61,378 nucleotides of DNA from Paenibacillus timonensis (GCF_022427145.1 NZ_JAKSXN010000035.1:1-61378); one strand, 5' to 3'. Numbered from the stretch's first letter, positions 50,365 to 59,682 are shown. Numbers and translations: made by a program. Notes: a model not told the origin generated them from the sequence alone.

Positions 50365-51177
50365 TTGAAAAAGGTCTACGTTCTAATTTTAGCCATTTCA
50401 TTATTCTTCTGCTCATTTGCTGGACTTACGTCCGCAAACTCTCAAACAGATTTAGAACTTACAGCCGAGCAATACCAAGAAATTCACACTAAAGTAGTGG
50501 AAAATAATTATGTTTCACTTACTAATGATGGCCAAATTGTCATTAGCGCAACTGCTGAAAGTATTGATATTGATCCGTATCTTTTCAATGAATATCTAGC
50601 AAATATTAATACTATAAACCATGCAATTCGTTCAGGTGGTGTTAAATTTGATTCTAATTACAATCTCCAAATTGCACCTGTGGATGAAATAGCCCAAATT
50701 GTCTATGAAAGAGACCAACAAAAGAAAAAAGAACTAAATAACTCAATTGTACCATTTAGTGATCCCGGCGCTCCACCAGTTTTACAAGCATACACAATTG
50801 CAAGGAACAACTATCTGGAAATGGAACAAATCTGGAATTCACTTGCTTTAGGGATTGGTGGAAATGCTTCCGCGGCTACAACTTATGTCCTTGGCTTTTG
50901 GGTTGGAAAAGTAAAGCCAGGGGGCGCTTGGGATTATAAAGCCGTTTCAGGTTATACACCTTACAACAAAGAATGGCAAGCTCGAGTGAGGAATGGCACT
51001 GAAATACGCACATCAGAATGGTTTGGCAATTACAATTATGGTTTCACTGGAAAGTTCTTGTTTTCTTTAAGTATTCTATATACTGGTGGGGATGTTGTCA
51101 GCCAAATCACAGGTGGTGCACCAGATGATTTTTCAGATAAAGCAGCAATTGCACAGGGATATAATGAAAATTATTAA
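50365..51177 (+). CDS. Secreted protein with polymorphic toxin type 44-like domain
   Basis: 270 aa from a TTG after AAGGAGG. Signal peptide 1-24 (LILAISLFFCSFAGLTSA). Residues 25-135 are a helical lead region. The last 120 residues carry PGGAWDYKAVSGYTPY, SEWFGNYNYGFTGKFLFSLS and APDDFSDKAAIAQGYNENY, the G-W-DYK, GN-x-NYG and P-DD-D-AI-x-G pattern of Ntox44, a predicted RNase of contact or secreted toxins. No LXG, RHS or WXG partner in the window. A+T-rich and isolated, likely acquired. Confidence 0.72.
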   Translation: MKKVYVLILAISLFFCSFAGLTSANSQTDLELTAEQYQEIHTKVVENNYVSLTNDGQIVISATAESIDIDPYLFNEYLANINTINHAIRSGGVKFDSNYNLQIAPVDEIAQIVYERDQQKKKELNNSIVPFSDPGAPPVLQAYTIARNNYLEMEQIWNSLALGIGGNASAATTYVLGFWVGKVKPGGAWDYKAVSGYTPYNKEWQARVRNGTEIRTSEWFGNYNYGFTGKFLFSLSILYTGGDVVSQITGGAPDDFSDKAAIAQGYNENY

Positions 51178-51331
51178 TAAAAGATCATAACTCGTTTGTC
51201 ATCAGAGCCACAGATAAAGGTGTATGTTCTCAATTTCCCCTTCAGACATACACCTTTTTTGTGTCTATCTTCTAAGGTGATTTCATCTTACCGACGAAGC
51301 TCACCGATATATCTCGTACTTTGGTAAAGCT

Positions 51332-52249
51332 TTACACCCCCATCTCCCCCTCGATCCGTTTCATAAACTCATCTACCGCGCTGTAACCTAGTTGCTTCAA
51401 GTACCAGTTGTTCGCGGCGGCCTCGATCAGGCCGGCAACGTCCCGGCCAGGCTGAAGCTGGATTTCGATATGCGGGATTTGGACGCCTAAGTATTCCGTA
51501 AACTGCGGCACCGTCTCCAGTTCATTGTTCAAGGCATTTTCCTTCCATGGCACCAGCTCAATGTCCAATACGATCCGCGTCTCATCTTGAAAAGCCCGCC
51601 GCCCATACTGGCGCACCACGTTAATCAGTCCGATGCTGCGCAAGGCCAGGAATTCGCGGGTCGTCTCGTTATGGGTTCCGAGCAGCGTGGTGGGGCTTAA
51701 TTTCTTCAACACCACGATATCGTCCGCGACAAACCGGTGCCCCCTGCGGATCAGCGTATGCGCCGTTTCGCTTTTGCCGATCCCGGATTTGCCGCGGAGC
51801 AGGATGCCGATGCCCGATACGTTCACGCACACCCCGTGGATCGAAATCTCCGGAGCCAACGCCTTGACCAGGTAACCGTCCAGCTTGACGATAAATTCCG
51901 TCGCGGTCTCTTCCGTACGCAGCAGCGGAATGCCTTCCTGTTCGCAGTACAACTCCAGATAAGGAATCTCCTGCTGCCCGGACGTCACGATAAAGCACGG
52001 CGGGTGATATTTGACGATATTCCCGATATGCAGCTTGCGTTCCTCCACGCTTAATGTCAGCAAATAGTTGATCTCCTTACGGCCCAACACCTGTACCCGA
52101 TTCATCGGAAAAAAATCAAAATACCCCACAAACTCCAGCCCCGGACGATGCGCCCGGGGACGATCGATCTCGCGACCCAGGTGTTCTTCCCCCGCGAGGA
52201 CTTCCAACCGGAACGCGTCCACCAGCTCCTGTACGGTGATCGTCTTCAT
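51332..52249 (-). CDS. HPr kinase/phosphorylase-like protein, divergent paralogue
   Basis: 305 aa, full length. N-terminal receptor-like domain about 1-130 (VQELVDAFRLEVLAGEEHLG). C-terminal kinase: H138 in ISIHGV, P-loop GKSGIGKS (153-160), catalytic DD in HRFVADD (176-177). The HprK signature, usually LEIRGLGIINV, is LALRSIGLINV here (Glu to Ala, Gly to Ser). That residue belongs to the fold's phosphorylase-linked motif, so function may be altered. Not in the usual operon with lgt. The gene before it is an AAC(3)-type acetyltransferase, 15 bp away. Probably a second HprK. Confidence 0.82.
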   Translation of the reverse strand: MKTITVQELVDAFRLEVLAGEEHLGREIDRPRAHRPGLEFVGYFDFFPMNRVQVLGRKEINYLLTLSVEERKLHIGNIVKYHPPCFIVTSGQQEIPYLELYCEQEGIPLLRTEETATEFIVKLDGYLVKALAPEISIHGVCVNVSGIGILLRGKSGIGKSETAHTLIRRGHRFVADDIVVLKKLSPTTLLGTHNETTREFLALRSIGLINVVRQYGRRAFQDETRIVLDIELVPWKENALNNELETVPQFTEYLGVQIPHIEIQLQPGRDVAGLIEAAANNWYLKQLGYSAVDEFMKRIEGEMGV

Positions 52250-52264
52250 CTGATTCTCCTCCTG

Positions 52265-53065
52265 CTATTCAATATGCGATGTCGTCCCCATCCAGCGCTC
52301 CGGGTTCCTCAGCGGCTCATTATCGGAGAACAAATCCGGCTCCTCCCTTAACATTTCCACGATGACTTCCGCCACCGCGGCCGCATCGCAGACTCGAACT
52401 ACCGCATCCCCCAGTTTTCCCTTACGCATCGCGCCCCGATACTCAATAACTTCTTCGACTTTCCAAAAATGCTCCGACCAAGGCAACCCGCAATGCCTGC
52501 GGGAAGGGACCGGAATTTCCGTGCCGTCCGGCGTGATCGTGTACAACATCTCGTGATCGTCGGTCAGCCTCCCCGGGATATCCATCCATTCTTCGACTCC
52601 ATGAATGAAGGTATTCCGTTTCAAATCGACCCCCACCAGCAGAATCGTTGCTTTGCGGTCCAGCAGCTTCCCCCACGAGGAGCCTCGGGCACAAGGCGTA
52701 TCGAACAGATGATCATCCGCCGTAAACGCCCTAGCCTCCCGCCCCAATGCGGCGACCGAATGAGTAGGATGCCACGAGCGCACGACCCCCGGCCTTTGGC
52801 GGAAGAGCTCCGGCAGAATGCCTACGCAAACCGGCGAATGTTCCACCTCGAACCGAGGTTGATCCTTCTGAATGTACGACCAGGTATGCGTAGGCAACAC
52901 CAGCAACCCCTGCTCCATATACGCTGCTAAAGCATCCAATACGGTATCCGCGCCGCCTTCTACTTCACCTAAGCTTTTCATGGAGGAATGGACCAGCACC
53001 GTTCCCGTACCGTCCAGTCCTAACGCCTCCAGTTGCTTCAATAAACTCTCTTTCGTATGTCTCAT
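52265..53065 (-). CDS. AAC(3)-family N-acetyltransferase
   Basis: 266 aa from the ATG 7 nt after GGGGAGAG. Family marks: GTVLVHSSMKSLGEVEGGAD, LVLPTHTWSY, VRSWHPTHSVAALG (the H-P-x-S/HS segment) and HGVEEWMDIPGRL. Antibiotic-acetyltransferases of this family modify the 3-amino group of aminoglycosides with acetyl-CoA, but many chromosomal members act on other amines, as in YokD. The neighbour HprK-like protein is an unusual partner. A resistance claim is not warranted from sequence. Confidence 0.86.
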   Translation of the reverse strand: MRHTKESLLKQLEALGLDGTGTVLVHSSMKSLGEVEGGADTVLDALAAYMEQGLLVLPTHTWSYIQKDQPRFEVEHSPVCVGILPELFRQRPGVVRSWHPTHSVAALGREARAFTADDHLFDTPCARGSSWGKLLDRKATILLVGVDLKRNTFIHGVEEWMDIPGRLTDDHEMLYTITPDGTEIPVPSRRHCGLPWSEHFWKVEEVIEYRGAMRKGKLGDAVVRVCDAAAVAEVIVEMLREEPDLFSDNEPLRNPERWMGTTSHIE

Positions 53066-53157
53066 CCTTGTGCTCTCCCCTCGCATACGAATCTAGCTGC
53101 CTCCGTGCACTGCGCCTCCGTCACCTTCGTCCTGGCGGGCAATGTTATCGGCATTCA

Positions 53158-53289
53158 TTAATTGCAAGGGTCCGAAATCGCCTTGGACAACGCCAGCTGC
53201 ACGTATGAAAAATCAAAGGCAGCCACCTTCGCCGCCAGCTCCCGAAAGGGCTGCTTCCCGAGCAAATGCGCTAGAATGCCTACCGACAT
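53158..53289 (-). pseudogene. Truncated sugar-phosphate isomerase/epimerase remnant
   Basis: 43 codons: MSVGILAHLLGKQPFRELAA, then KVAAFDFSYVQLALSKAISD and a stop. This matches the first strand and helix pair of a xylose-isomerase-like TIM barrel (GILAHLLG ... FDFVQLALSKA), where a full gene would have about 270 more codons. The start has only a poor ribosome site. No later part of the barrel is found downstream, where the AAC(3)-type gene begins, so most of the gene was deleted. Confidence 0.65.
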
Positions 53290-53383
53290 CAACCTTCATT
53301 CCATAGATAGATACTCCTTCGCTAAAGGATACATTCGACTTCTATCGGTAAACTCCTGTGTCAAACCGTCGACAGCCCTCAAG

Positions 53384-53428
53384 CAAAAAGACCCCGCCGC
53401 GCTTCGCAGCGATCAGGCAAGGTCTTCT
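53384..53428 (-). terminator. Terminator after the TetR gene of the DHA2 pair
   Basis: AAAAAGACC-type stem pairing with GGTCTTCTT, with inner G+C hairpin and minus-strand T-run. Confidence 0.7.
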
Positions 53429-53450
53429 TCGTAAGTTATACCGCGGCCGA

Positions 53451-54005
53451 TCACTTTCTTCGATACATCTGGTTGATTTGGTCGGCCAGGTAACTGGGAC
53501 TATAAGGGGTGCCTTCTTCGATCCACCACGAGACGATGCCGAGCGACGAGGCGGCAATGATTGGGATGGGAACCTGCTTCGCGGGATCCGCCGCCTTCCT
53601 CCGCTCCCTTCGGATCGATACGATATCGGTGAGCATCGCGAACAACCGGTGGCGAAACTCCTTATTTTCCAGGAGTACCTGAAATAACGCCGCGTTCTCG
53701 TAAATCTGCTCCAAAAAAGAAACCAGCGGCGATTGCTCCTTCGCCGGGCCGCTCTCGGTGAACGGGCGCATTCTTCGGGCCAGCTCGTCCAGGACTTCCT
53801 TGGTCAACTGCTCCAACAAATCCTCCACGTCACGGTAATGCAAATAAAACGTAGCCCGGTTCAACCCCGCACGACTTGCCAAACCCTGAACGGTGACTTT
53901 ATGCGGATCGGCGTTCTCCTGCAGCAGCGCGATCAGCGCCTCCCTGAACATGCGTTTCGTTCGCGTGACCCGGGGATCTACTTTTTCCTCCTGATTGGTC
54001 GACAT
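53451..54005 (-). CDS. TetR/AcrR-family regulator of the DHA2 exporter
   Basis: 184 aa. HTH: FREALIALLQENADPHKVTV, QGLASRAGLNRATFYLHYRDVEDLL. The C-terminal half has a TetR_C_33 or DhaS-like layout (SFLEQIYENAALFQVLLENKEF, ASSLGIVSWWIEEGTPYSP). Divergent from the DHA2 exporter gene 186 bp away and thus its probable repressor. Between them lie candidate operator sequences around 54139-54165 with imperfect symmetry. Confidence 0.86.
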   Translation of the reverse strand: MSTNQEEKVDPRVTRTKRMFREALIALLQENADPHKVTVQGLASRAGLNRATFYLHYRDVEDLLEQLTKEVLDELARRMRPFTESGPAKEQSPLVSFLEQIYENAALFQVLLENKEFRHRLFAMLTDIVSIRRERRKAADPAKQVPIPIIAASSLGIVSWWIEEGTPYSPSYLADQINQMYRRK

Positions 54006-54191
54006 CTCGGCTCTCCTTTGATGATCATCTGCGACTTGTTCGACACCATCCTGCGGATCTGTCGTTTAGTCTACACATCTCCGTAAACTGTAAATGGTCT
54101 TTTGCCGGTTGGCATGATACTATTTTTTATCGACAGAATATCAATTAGTCGACGTTCCGTCAATTAACCAACCTTTGAAAGGAGCACGACT

Positions 54192-55670
54192 TTGAATACC
54201 TCAACCCCGCAGGTGAATAAAAAAATCCTGATGCCCGTCCTGCTTTTGGGCTCTTTCTTATCGATCTTGAACCAGACGATTCTCAATGTCGCCTTGCCCG
54301 ACTTGATGAAGGAATTTGCAATAACCGCCACGACCGTTCAATGGCTGATCACCGGTTTCATGTTGGTGAACGGTATTCTGGTTCCGGTCACGGCGTTTCT
54401 GATGCAGCGGTTTACGACCCGGCAGTTATTCGTCAGTTCCATGCTCCTGCTGCTCGTCGGAACGTTCATTAACGCCATCGCGCCTAGCTTTCCGCTCCTC
54501 TTGACGGGGCGGCTGATCCAAGCCGCGGGCGCCGGCATTATCATGCCGTTATTGATGATGGTCGTGCTGGTGGTGTTCCCCAAGGAAGGACGCGGAGCGG
54601 CCATGGGCCTCATCGGCCTTGCCATGATCGTCGCCCCCGCGATCGGCCCGACCTTGGCCGGCTTCGTCATCGAACATCTCTCCTGGCGTTGGATTTTCAT
54701 CGGGATGCTGCCGCTGGTCGTGATCGTGATCCCGTTAGCCCTCAAATATCTGGTGAATGTCTCGGAGACCTCGAAGCCGAAGCTGGATCTCGTCAGCATC
54801 GTCTACTCGACCGCAGGCTTCGGCGGTATCCTGTTCGGCTTCAGCAACGCGGGTAATCAAGGCTGGGGCAGTGCGGAGGTATTGTCCTGCTTAATCGTCG
54901 GCGGACTGTTTCTGATCCTGTTCTGCCGGCGGCAATTGACTTCTTCCGCCCCGCTCATGAATTTAAGGGTATTCCAAGACAAGATGTATACGATCACGAC
55001 GGTCATCAGCGTTTTGATCATGATGGTCATGTACGCGGATATGATCCTGTTGCCGATCTACCTGCAGGCCAGCCGGGGTTTTTCGGTGCTGGAAACCGGT
55101 TTGCTTCTGTTGCCGGGGGCCTTGATCAATGCGTTATTGTCGCCGGTTTCCGGACGTTTACTGGATAAGTTCGGGGTCAAGCCCATCGCCATCATCGGTT
55201 TGCTCTTTACGATTCCTGCCATCTGGGGAGTGACGCACTTGACCGAAACGACGACCTATACCTATTTGGTCGTGCGGACGATCATCTTGCGCATCGGGTT
55301 GAGCTTCCTCACGATGCCGCTTAATACCGCAGGACTAAACGCCCTACCGAAGCACCTGAACGCGCACGGTTCCGCCGTGACGAACACGGTCCGGCAAGTG
55401 GCGGGGGCGATCGGGACGGCGCTGGTCGTCACCATATTTACGGCGAGAACCAAATTCCACGCTGCCGCTTTGATGGAATCCGGCCAGACGCTCTCCCAAG
55501 CTCAACTGAAGGAGATGTCGTCGATCCTTGGCACGAACGACGCCTATCTGTGCATGGCGGTGCTAAGCGTCTTGATTCTGGCCGTCACGATCTTCATGCC
55601 CAATCGAAAGGGAGCAGCCGGCCCGAAAAATAGTACAAAGGCGGTAACACAACCCGCCGAAGAATCCTAA
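54192..55670 (+). CDS. DHA2-family MFS multidrug exporter
   Basis: 492 aa from a TTG after AAAGGAGC. 14 predicted helices. EmrB/QacA marks: LNQTILNVALPDLMKEF in helix 1, WLITGFMLVNGILVPVTAFL in helix 2, the conserved motif C region PAIGPTLAGFVIEHLSWRW in helix 5. Expels lipophilic cations or drugs with H+. It sits alone, with the divergent TetR gene as likely regulator, and ends at its own terminator. Confidence 0.93.
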   Translation: MNTSTPQVNKKILMPVLLLGSFLSILNQTILNVALPDLMKEFAITATTVQWLITGFMLVNGILVPVTAFLMQRFTTRQLFVSSMLLLLVGTFINAIAPSFPLLLTGRLIQAAGAGIIMPLLMMVVLVVFPKEGRGAAMGLIGLAMIVAPAIGPTLAGFVIEHLSWRWIFIGMLPLVVIVIPLALKYLVNVSETSKPKLDLVSIVYSTAGFGGILFGFSNAGNQGWGSAEVLSCLIVGGLFLILFCRRQLTSSAPLMNLRVFQDKMYTITTVISVLIMMVMYADMILLPIYLQASRGFSVLETGLLLLPGALINALLSPVSGRLLDKFGVKPIAIIGLLFTIPAIWGVTHLTETTTYTYLVVRTIILRIGLSFLTMPLNTAGLNALPKHLNAHGSAVTNTVRQVAGAIGTALVVTIFTARTKFHAAALMESGQTLSQAQLKEMSSILGTNDAYLCMAVLSVLILAVTIFMPNRKGAAGPKNSTKAVTQPAEES

Positions 55671-55673
55671 AAT

Positions 55674-55709
55674 AAAGGCGACCGGACCCAACCTCCGGTC
55701 GTCTTTTTT
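55674..55709 (+). terminator. Terminator after the DHA2 exporter gene
   Basis: AAAGGCGACCGG / CCGGTCGTCTTTTTT stem with T-run. Confidence 0.9.
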
Positions 55710-55774
55710 CGCCGGGTTGGTCCCATCCCCCGAAACCTTGTCCCGCGATTTCTATTGCGAAGATTCTCCCCGGC

Positions 55775-55961
55775 GATTCCTGCAAAAGTGCAGTTATTTT
55801 CCCGCAATCCGGCCGAGTTCTCGTGAATTCCTGCAAGAATGCAGTTATTTTAGGGATAAACCGCTAAATTACGAAATGCCGGGATAAATTCCTGCACTTT
55901 TGCATCTATTTTGCCATGATCTCAAATGTTGACCGAAATTCCTGTATTTTTGCAGTTATTT
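55775..55961. repeat. Array of four ATTCCTGCA palindromic elements
   Basis: Units (attcc start) at 55776, 55827, 55888 and 55938, so spacings of 51, 61 and 50 bp. Consensus ATTCCTGCA, 4 nt, TGCAGTTATTT; each is a CTGCA/TGCAG palindrome with AAT/ATT arms. The third has TGCATCTATTT, the fourth CCTGTA. The architecture resembles the array at 3029, with a different word. No gene from 55710 to 56291 is seen. Confidence 0.85.
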
Positions 55962-56291
55962 CGTTTGCGCTGCACTCAGGTACGTCTGGTGAAATGCCGG
56001 TGCTGGGAATGTCAAGCTAGCTGCAGGCAAACTTTTGAACCACCATTCCCCGTTCGGCTCCTATCCGTCCCATGGTCAGTCCACTCCCGACCCTGCAGCA
56101 ACGCGTTACCTTCGGATTTGTATCTCCTGCACAATCTGTTCATCTCTCGCATGAAATAGAAATTTCCCCCATGACATTCTCTACCATTTCATTTAAAATA
56201 TTAAAGTCAATTTAAAATAATATTTCGGCACGAAGCTTCGCATGACGCATGTCATGTCAGGGAGTACCCAAAATTCGAAGGAGGAATGAAC

Positions 56292-58544
56292 TTGAACAAA
56301 CCTCGCAGTCCGAAATTCATCCTGATCGCATCCCTGTTGGCAGCCAGCCTGGCGGCCCTGCCGTTCTCCGCGTCCGCGGCGGACGGAACCGGAGCGGCGA
56401 CCGTCGATCTCCGTATCCTGGAGACGACCGACCTGCACGTGAACATCGTCAACTACGACTACTTCGCGGACAAACCGACGGACGAGTACGGCTTGGCCAA
56501 GACGGCAACCTTGATCAAGCAAGCCCGCGCGGAAGCAAAAAACAGCTTGCTCATCGACAACGGCGACCTGATTCAAGGCAACCCGCTGGGCGATTACGTC
56601 GCCACGGTGGACAAGCTGCAGGAGGGCGAAACCCATCCGGTCTACAAAGCGATGAATTTGCTCGGGTATGACGCCGGCAACTTCGGCAACCACGAGTTCA
56701 ACTACGGCCTCGACTTCCTGAAGACCGCCGTCAAAGGCTCGGACTTCCCTTACGTCAACGCCAATATCTACCTGGACGACAAGGATCAAGACCCTTCCAA
56801 CGACAAGAACGCCTTCACCCCGTATCTCATCCTCGACAAAGAGGTGACCGACAGCACGGGAGCGAAGCACAAGCTGAAAGTCGGAATCATCGGTTTCGTA
56901 CCGCCGCAGATCATGTCCTGGGACAAGGCGCATCTGGAAGGCAAGCTGATCACGAAGGATATCGTGGAAACGGCGAAGAAATTCGTGCCTCAGATGAAAA
57001 AAGAAGGCGCCGACCTCATCATCGCGGTGCCGCATTCCGGCTTCGAGGACATCCCGCAAACGCCGCTGATGGAGAACTCGGTCCTATACCTGAGCAAGGT
57101 GGAGGGCATCGACGCGATCCTGTTCGGCCACGCGCATAAGGTGTTCCCGGATGCCTCCTTCGAAGGCAAGACGGGCGTCGACCTCTCCAAAGGCACGATC
57201 AACGGCGTACCGGCCGTCGAACCGGGATATTGGGGCAACAACCTCGGGATCATCGACCTGACGCTGGAGAAATCCGGCGATGCCTGGACGGTGAAGAACT
57301 CCAAAGTGGCCGTGAAGCCCATTTATGACACCGCGAACAAGAAGCCGCTGGTGGATGCCGACCCGGCGATTTGGGATGCGATCCAAGAGGATCACGAGCA
57401 TACGCTCGAGTATGTCCGCGGTCCGGTGGGCAAGACCAGCGCGCCGATCAACAGCTGGTTCGCCCTGATTCAGGACGATCCCTCGATCCAAATCGTGACC
57501 AACGCGCAAAAATGGTACGTAGAGAAGCATCTGCAAGGCACGGAATATGAAGGCGTGCCGGTGCTGTCGGCCGGAGCTCCGTTCAAAGCCGGCGGACGCC
57601 AAGGCGCGAACTATTATACCAACATTCCGGCAGGCGACATCGCCATCAAGAACGTGGCCGACCTGTACCTGTACTCCAACACGGTGAACGCCGTGCTGGT
57701 GACCGGCGCTGAGCTGAAGGAATGGCTCGAATGGTCTGCTGGGCAGTTCAACCAAATCGATCCGGCCAAGACGGAAGCTCAAGAACTGGTGAACTATGAC
57801 TTCCCAACATACAACTTCGACGTGATCGACGGCGTGACGTATCAGATCGACGTGACGAAGCCGGCCAAATACGACGCCAAGGGCGGCGTGTTGAACGAGA
57901 AATCCAGCCGGATCGTCAACCTGTCTTATAACGGCAAACCGATCGATCCGGCGCAAAAATTCGTTGTCGCCAGCAACAACTACCGCGCGTCGTCCAGCAA
58001 ATTCGCGAACCCGGACGGCAAGCGGATCATCCTGGCCTCGCCGGACGAGAACCGCCAGGTGATCATCGACTATATCCGCGAGAACGGCACGATCAACCCG
58101 ACCGCCGACGGCAACTGGTCGCTCGCTCCGTTCGGCAAGGCCAACGTTACGTTCGCAACTTCACCAGCCGCCAAAGAGACGGCTTCCAAGTCGGGCAGCC
58201 TGAAGTACATGGCCGACACGAAGGACGGTTATGCCACCTTCCAGCTGAGCTCAGCGGCCGAATCGGCCAACCCGACGCCGACGCCAGCACCAGCTCCGGC
58301 ACCAGTACCTACGCCTGAACCTTCGCCGACACCGGCTCCTGCGCCTGCGACGCCGAAGCCAACGGCCCCGGCTCCCGCTCCGGCAGCCGGGACGGACACC
58401 GTCTACATCGTGAAGAAGGGCGATACCCTGTACGACATCGCGCTGAAGCATGGCACAACGTGGCAAGCGTTGGCCAAGTACAATAAGCTGGCCAACCCGC
58501 ATCTGATCCGGATCGGACAGAAGATCTTGATTCCGGTGCAATAA
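56292..58544 (+). CDS. 2',3'-cyclic-nucleotide 2'-phosphodiesterase/3'-nucleotidase with LysM domain
   Basis: 750 aa from a TTG 7 nt after AAGGAGG (an ATG 6 nt earlier abuts that site). Signal peptide to about residue 28 (FSASA). Metallophosphatase domain: ETTDLHVNIVNYDYF, DNGDLIQGNPLGDY, GNHEFNYGLDFL, GHAHKVFP, with the His/Asp/Asn metal ligands. The 5'-nucleotidase C-terminal domain follows (NTVNAVLVTGAELKEWLEW). After a Pro/Ala-rich linker of about 45 residues comes a LysM domain (IVKKGDTLYDIALKHGTTW) that binds peptidoglycan. Splits cyclic nucleotides and frees phosphate and nucleosides at the cell wall. Confidence 0.92.
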   Translation: MNKPRSPKFILIASLLAASLAALPFSASAADGTGAATVDLRILETTDLHVNIVNYDYFADKPTDEYGLAKTATLIKQARAEAKNSLLIDNGDLIQGNPLGDYVATVDKLQEGETHPVYKAMNLLGYDAGNFGNHEFNYGLDFLKTAVKGSDFPYVNANIYLDDKDQDPSNDKNAFTPYLILDKEVTDSTGAKHKLKVGIIGFVPPQIMSWDKAHLEGKLITKDIVETAKKFVPQMKKEGADLIIAVPHSGFEDIPQTPLMENSVLYLSKVEGIDAILFGHAHKVFPDASFEGKTGVDLSKGTINGVPAVEPGYWGNNLGIIDLTLEKSGDAWTVKNSKVAVKPIYDTANKKPLVDADPAIWDAIQEDHEHTLEYVRGPVGKTSAPINSWFALIQDDPSIQIVTNAQKWYVEKHLQGTEYEGVPVLSAGAPFKAGGRQGANYYTNIPAGDIAIKNVADLYLYSNTVNAVLVTGAELKEWLEWSAGQFNQIDPAKTEAQELVNYDFPTYNFDVIDGVTYQIDVTKPAKYDAKGGVLNEKSSRIVNLSYNGKPIDPAQKFVVASNNYRASSSKFANPDGKRIILASPDENRQVIIDYIRENGTINPTADGNWSLAPFGKANVTFATSPAAKETASKSGSLKYMADTKDGYATFQLSSAAESANPTPTPAPAPAPVPTPEPSPTPAPAPATPKPTAPAPAPAAGTDTVYIVKKGDTLYDIALKHGTTWQALAKYNKLANPHLIRIGQKILIPVQ

Positions 58545-58568
58545 GAACTCTCCGGGCACAGCCCGGCA

Positions 58569-58623
58569 AGAGAGCCGCCTTAAACAGGTCGCCATTCGAC
58601 CTGCCGGCGGCTCTTTTCTTTTT
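58569..58623 (+). terminator. Terminator after the nucleotidase gene
   Basis: AGAGCCGCC ... GGCGGCTCTTTT with inner CAGGTC/GACCTG stem and T-rich tail. Confidence 0.88.
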
Positions 58624-58766
58624 ACGCGGCGGCCGCGGGCCAGATTTTACATTGCGCTAACGTTCCGTTTACGCTAAAAAAGCCGGATCGTGATACGATC
58701 GGACTATAGAGACAAGCCTTGCGAAGTCCCGGTCTCGATTATATGGGCCTAAAGGATGAATCCGAC

Positions 58767-59642
58767 ATGAAAACGCCGCTCTCTCCCTCCGAGGCGAACA
58801 GCGGTCTGTATCATTACATGACCTATTTGTATCACGCCACCCGGCAGTATTGGCTGTCTTGCCGAAGGTTTCATGCCTTGCAGCAGATCATCCGCAACCA
58901 AACCCTGACGACGTATTTCCAACCGATCCTGAATCTGCAGGATGGAACTTGCCTCGGGTATGAAGTGCTGAACCGTCCGCCGGTCTCGGCTTTATTTCCC
59001 CATACCGAGTCTTTTTACGACTTCATTGGGCGTACGGACCAGGTGTTTGCGTTCGAACGTTTTTGCCGCGACATTTCTTTCAACCGGTTTCGGTTCGCCT
59101 TGATCCGGTCGCGCACACCCGCGGACACCCTCGCCTTCGTCAATATCCATCCGCAGATGCTGTCGGATCCCGGTTACCGAAGCGGCGAAACCATCCAGCT
59201 GTTATCCCGGTACGGCTTGTCGCCACAGCAGGTCGTGTTCGAGTTAACCGAGAAGCAGGCGGTTCATGACTACGTGGCCTTCGAACGCATCCTTTCCCAT
59301 TACCGCTCTCAAGGGTTTCGCATCGCGATCGATGACGCGGGCTCCGGCTACAACAGCCTGAAAGCGATTGTAAGCTTGAAGCCCGAATTCATTAAAATCG
59401 ACAAGTCCCTGATCCGGCATCTGCACCTTCACCCCAATCAACAGCGGATCGTGAAGCTGCTTCAGGAGTTCGCGGCCGACTCCGGCACGCATATCATTGC
59501 CGAGGGGATCGAGGAAGCGGAAGAACTCGCGTTTCTACAGAGGGAAGGGATCGAATACGGGCAAGGATATGCGCTCGGCAAACCGGCCACGGAAATGGGA
59601 ACCGATGTTTTGCCGATAAGACGAACGGGACTGGCGTTCTGA
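58767..59642 (+). CDS. EAL-domain c-di-GMP phosphodiesterase
   Basis: 291 aa from the ATG after AAAGGA. Single EAL domain. The family residues are present: YFQPILNLQDG, catalytic Glu in YEVLNRPP (EVL instead of EAL), Asn in FVNIHPQ, Glu in FELTEKQ, IDDAGSGYNSLKA, Lys in FIKIDKSLI, Glu in IIAEGIEE, and GQGYALGKP. So it should open c-di-GMP to pGpG. A short N-terminal part (1-45) may bind a partner. The GGDEF gene follows 40 bp later, probably in one operon, with opposing activity. Confidence 0.9.
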   Translation: MKTPLSPSEANSGLYHYMTYLYHATRQYWLSCRRFHALQQIIRNQTLTTYFQPILNLQDGTCLGYEVLNRPPVSALFPHTESFYDFIGRTDQVFAFERFCRDISFNRFRFALIRSRTPADTLAFVNIHPQMLSDPGYRSGETIQLLSRYGLSPQQVVFELTEKQAVHDYVAFERILSHYRSQGFRIAIDDAGSGYNSLKAIVSLKPEFIKIDKSLIRHLHLHPNQQRIVKLLQEFAADSGTHIIAEGIEEAEELAFLQREGIEYGQGYALGKPATEMGTDVLPIRRTGLAF

Positions 59643-59682
59643 TCGCACGGTTATTGTTGCGAATGAGCACGGCAAGGGTTGC

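Noticed and set aside
52265..53065. Aminoglycoside-resistance gene
   Set aside because: Family membership is clear but many members do not act on aminoglycosides; sequence alone cannot decide.
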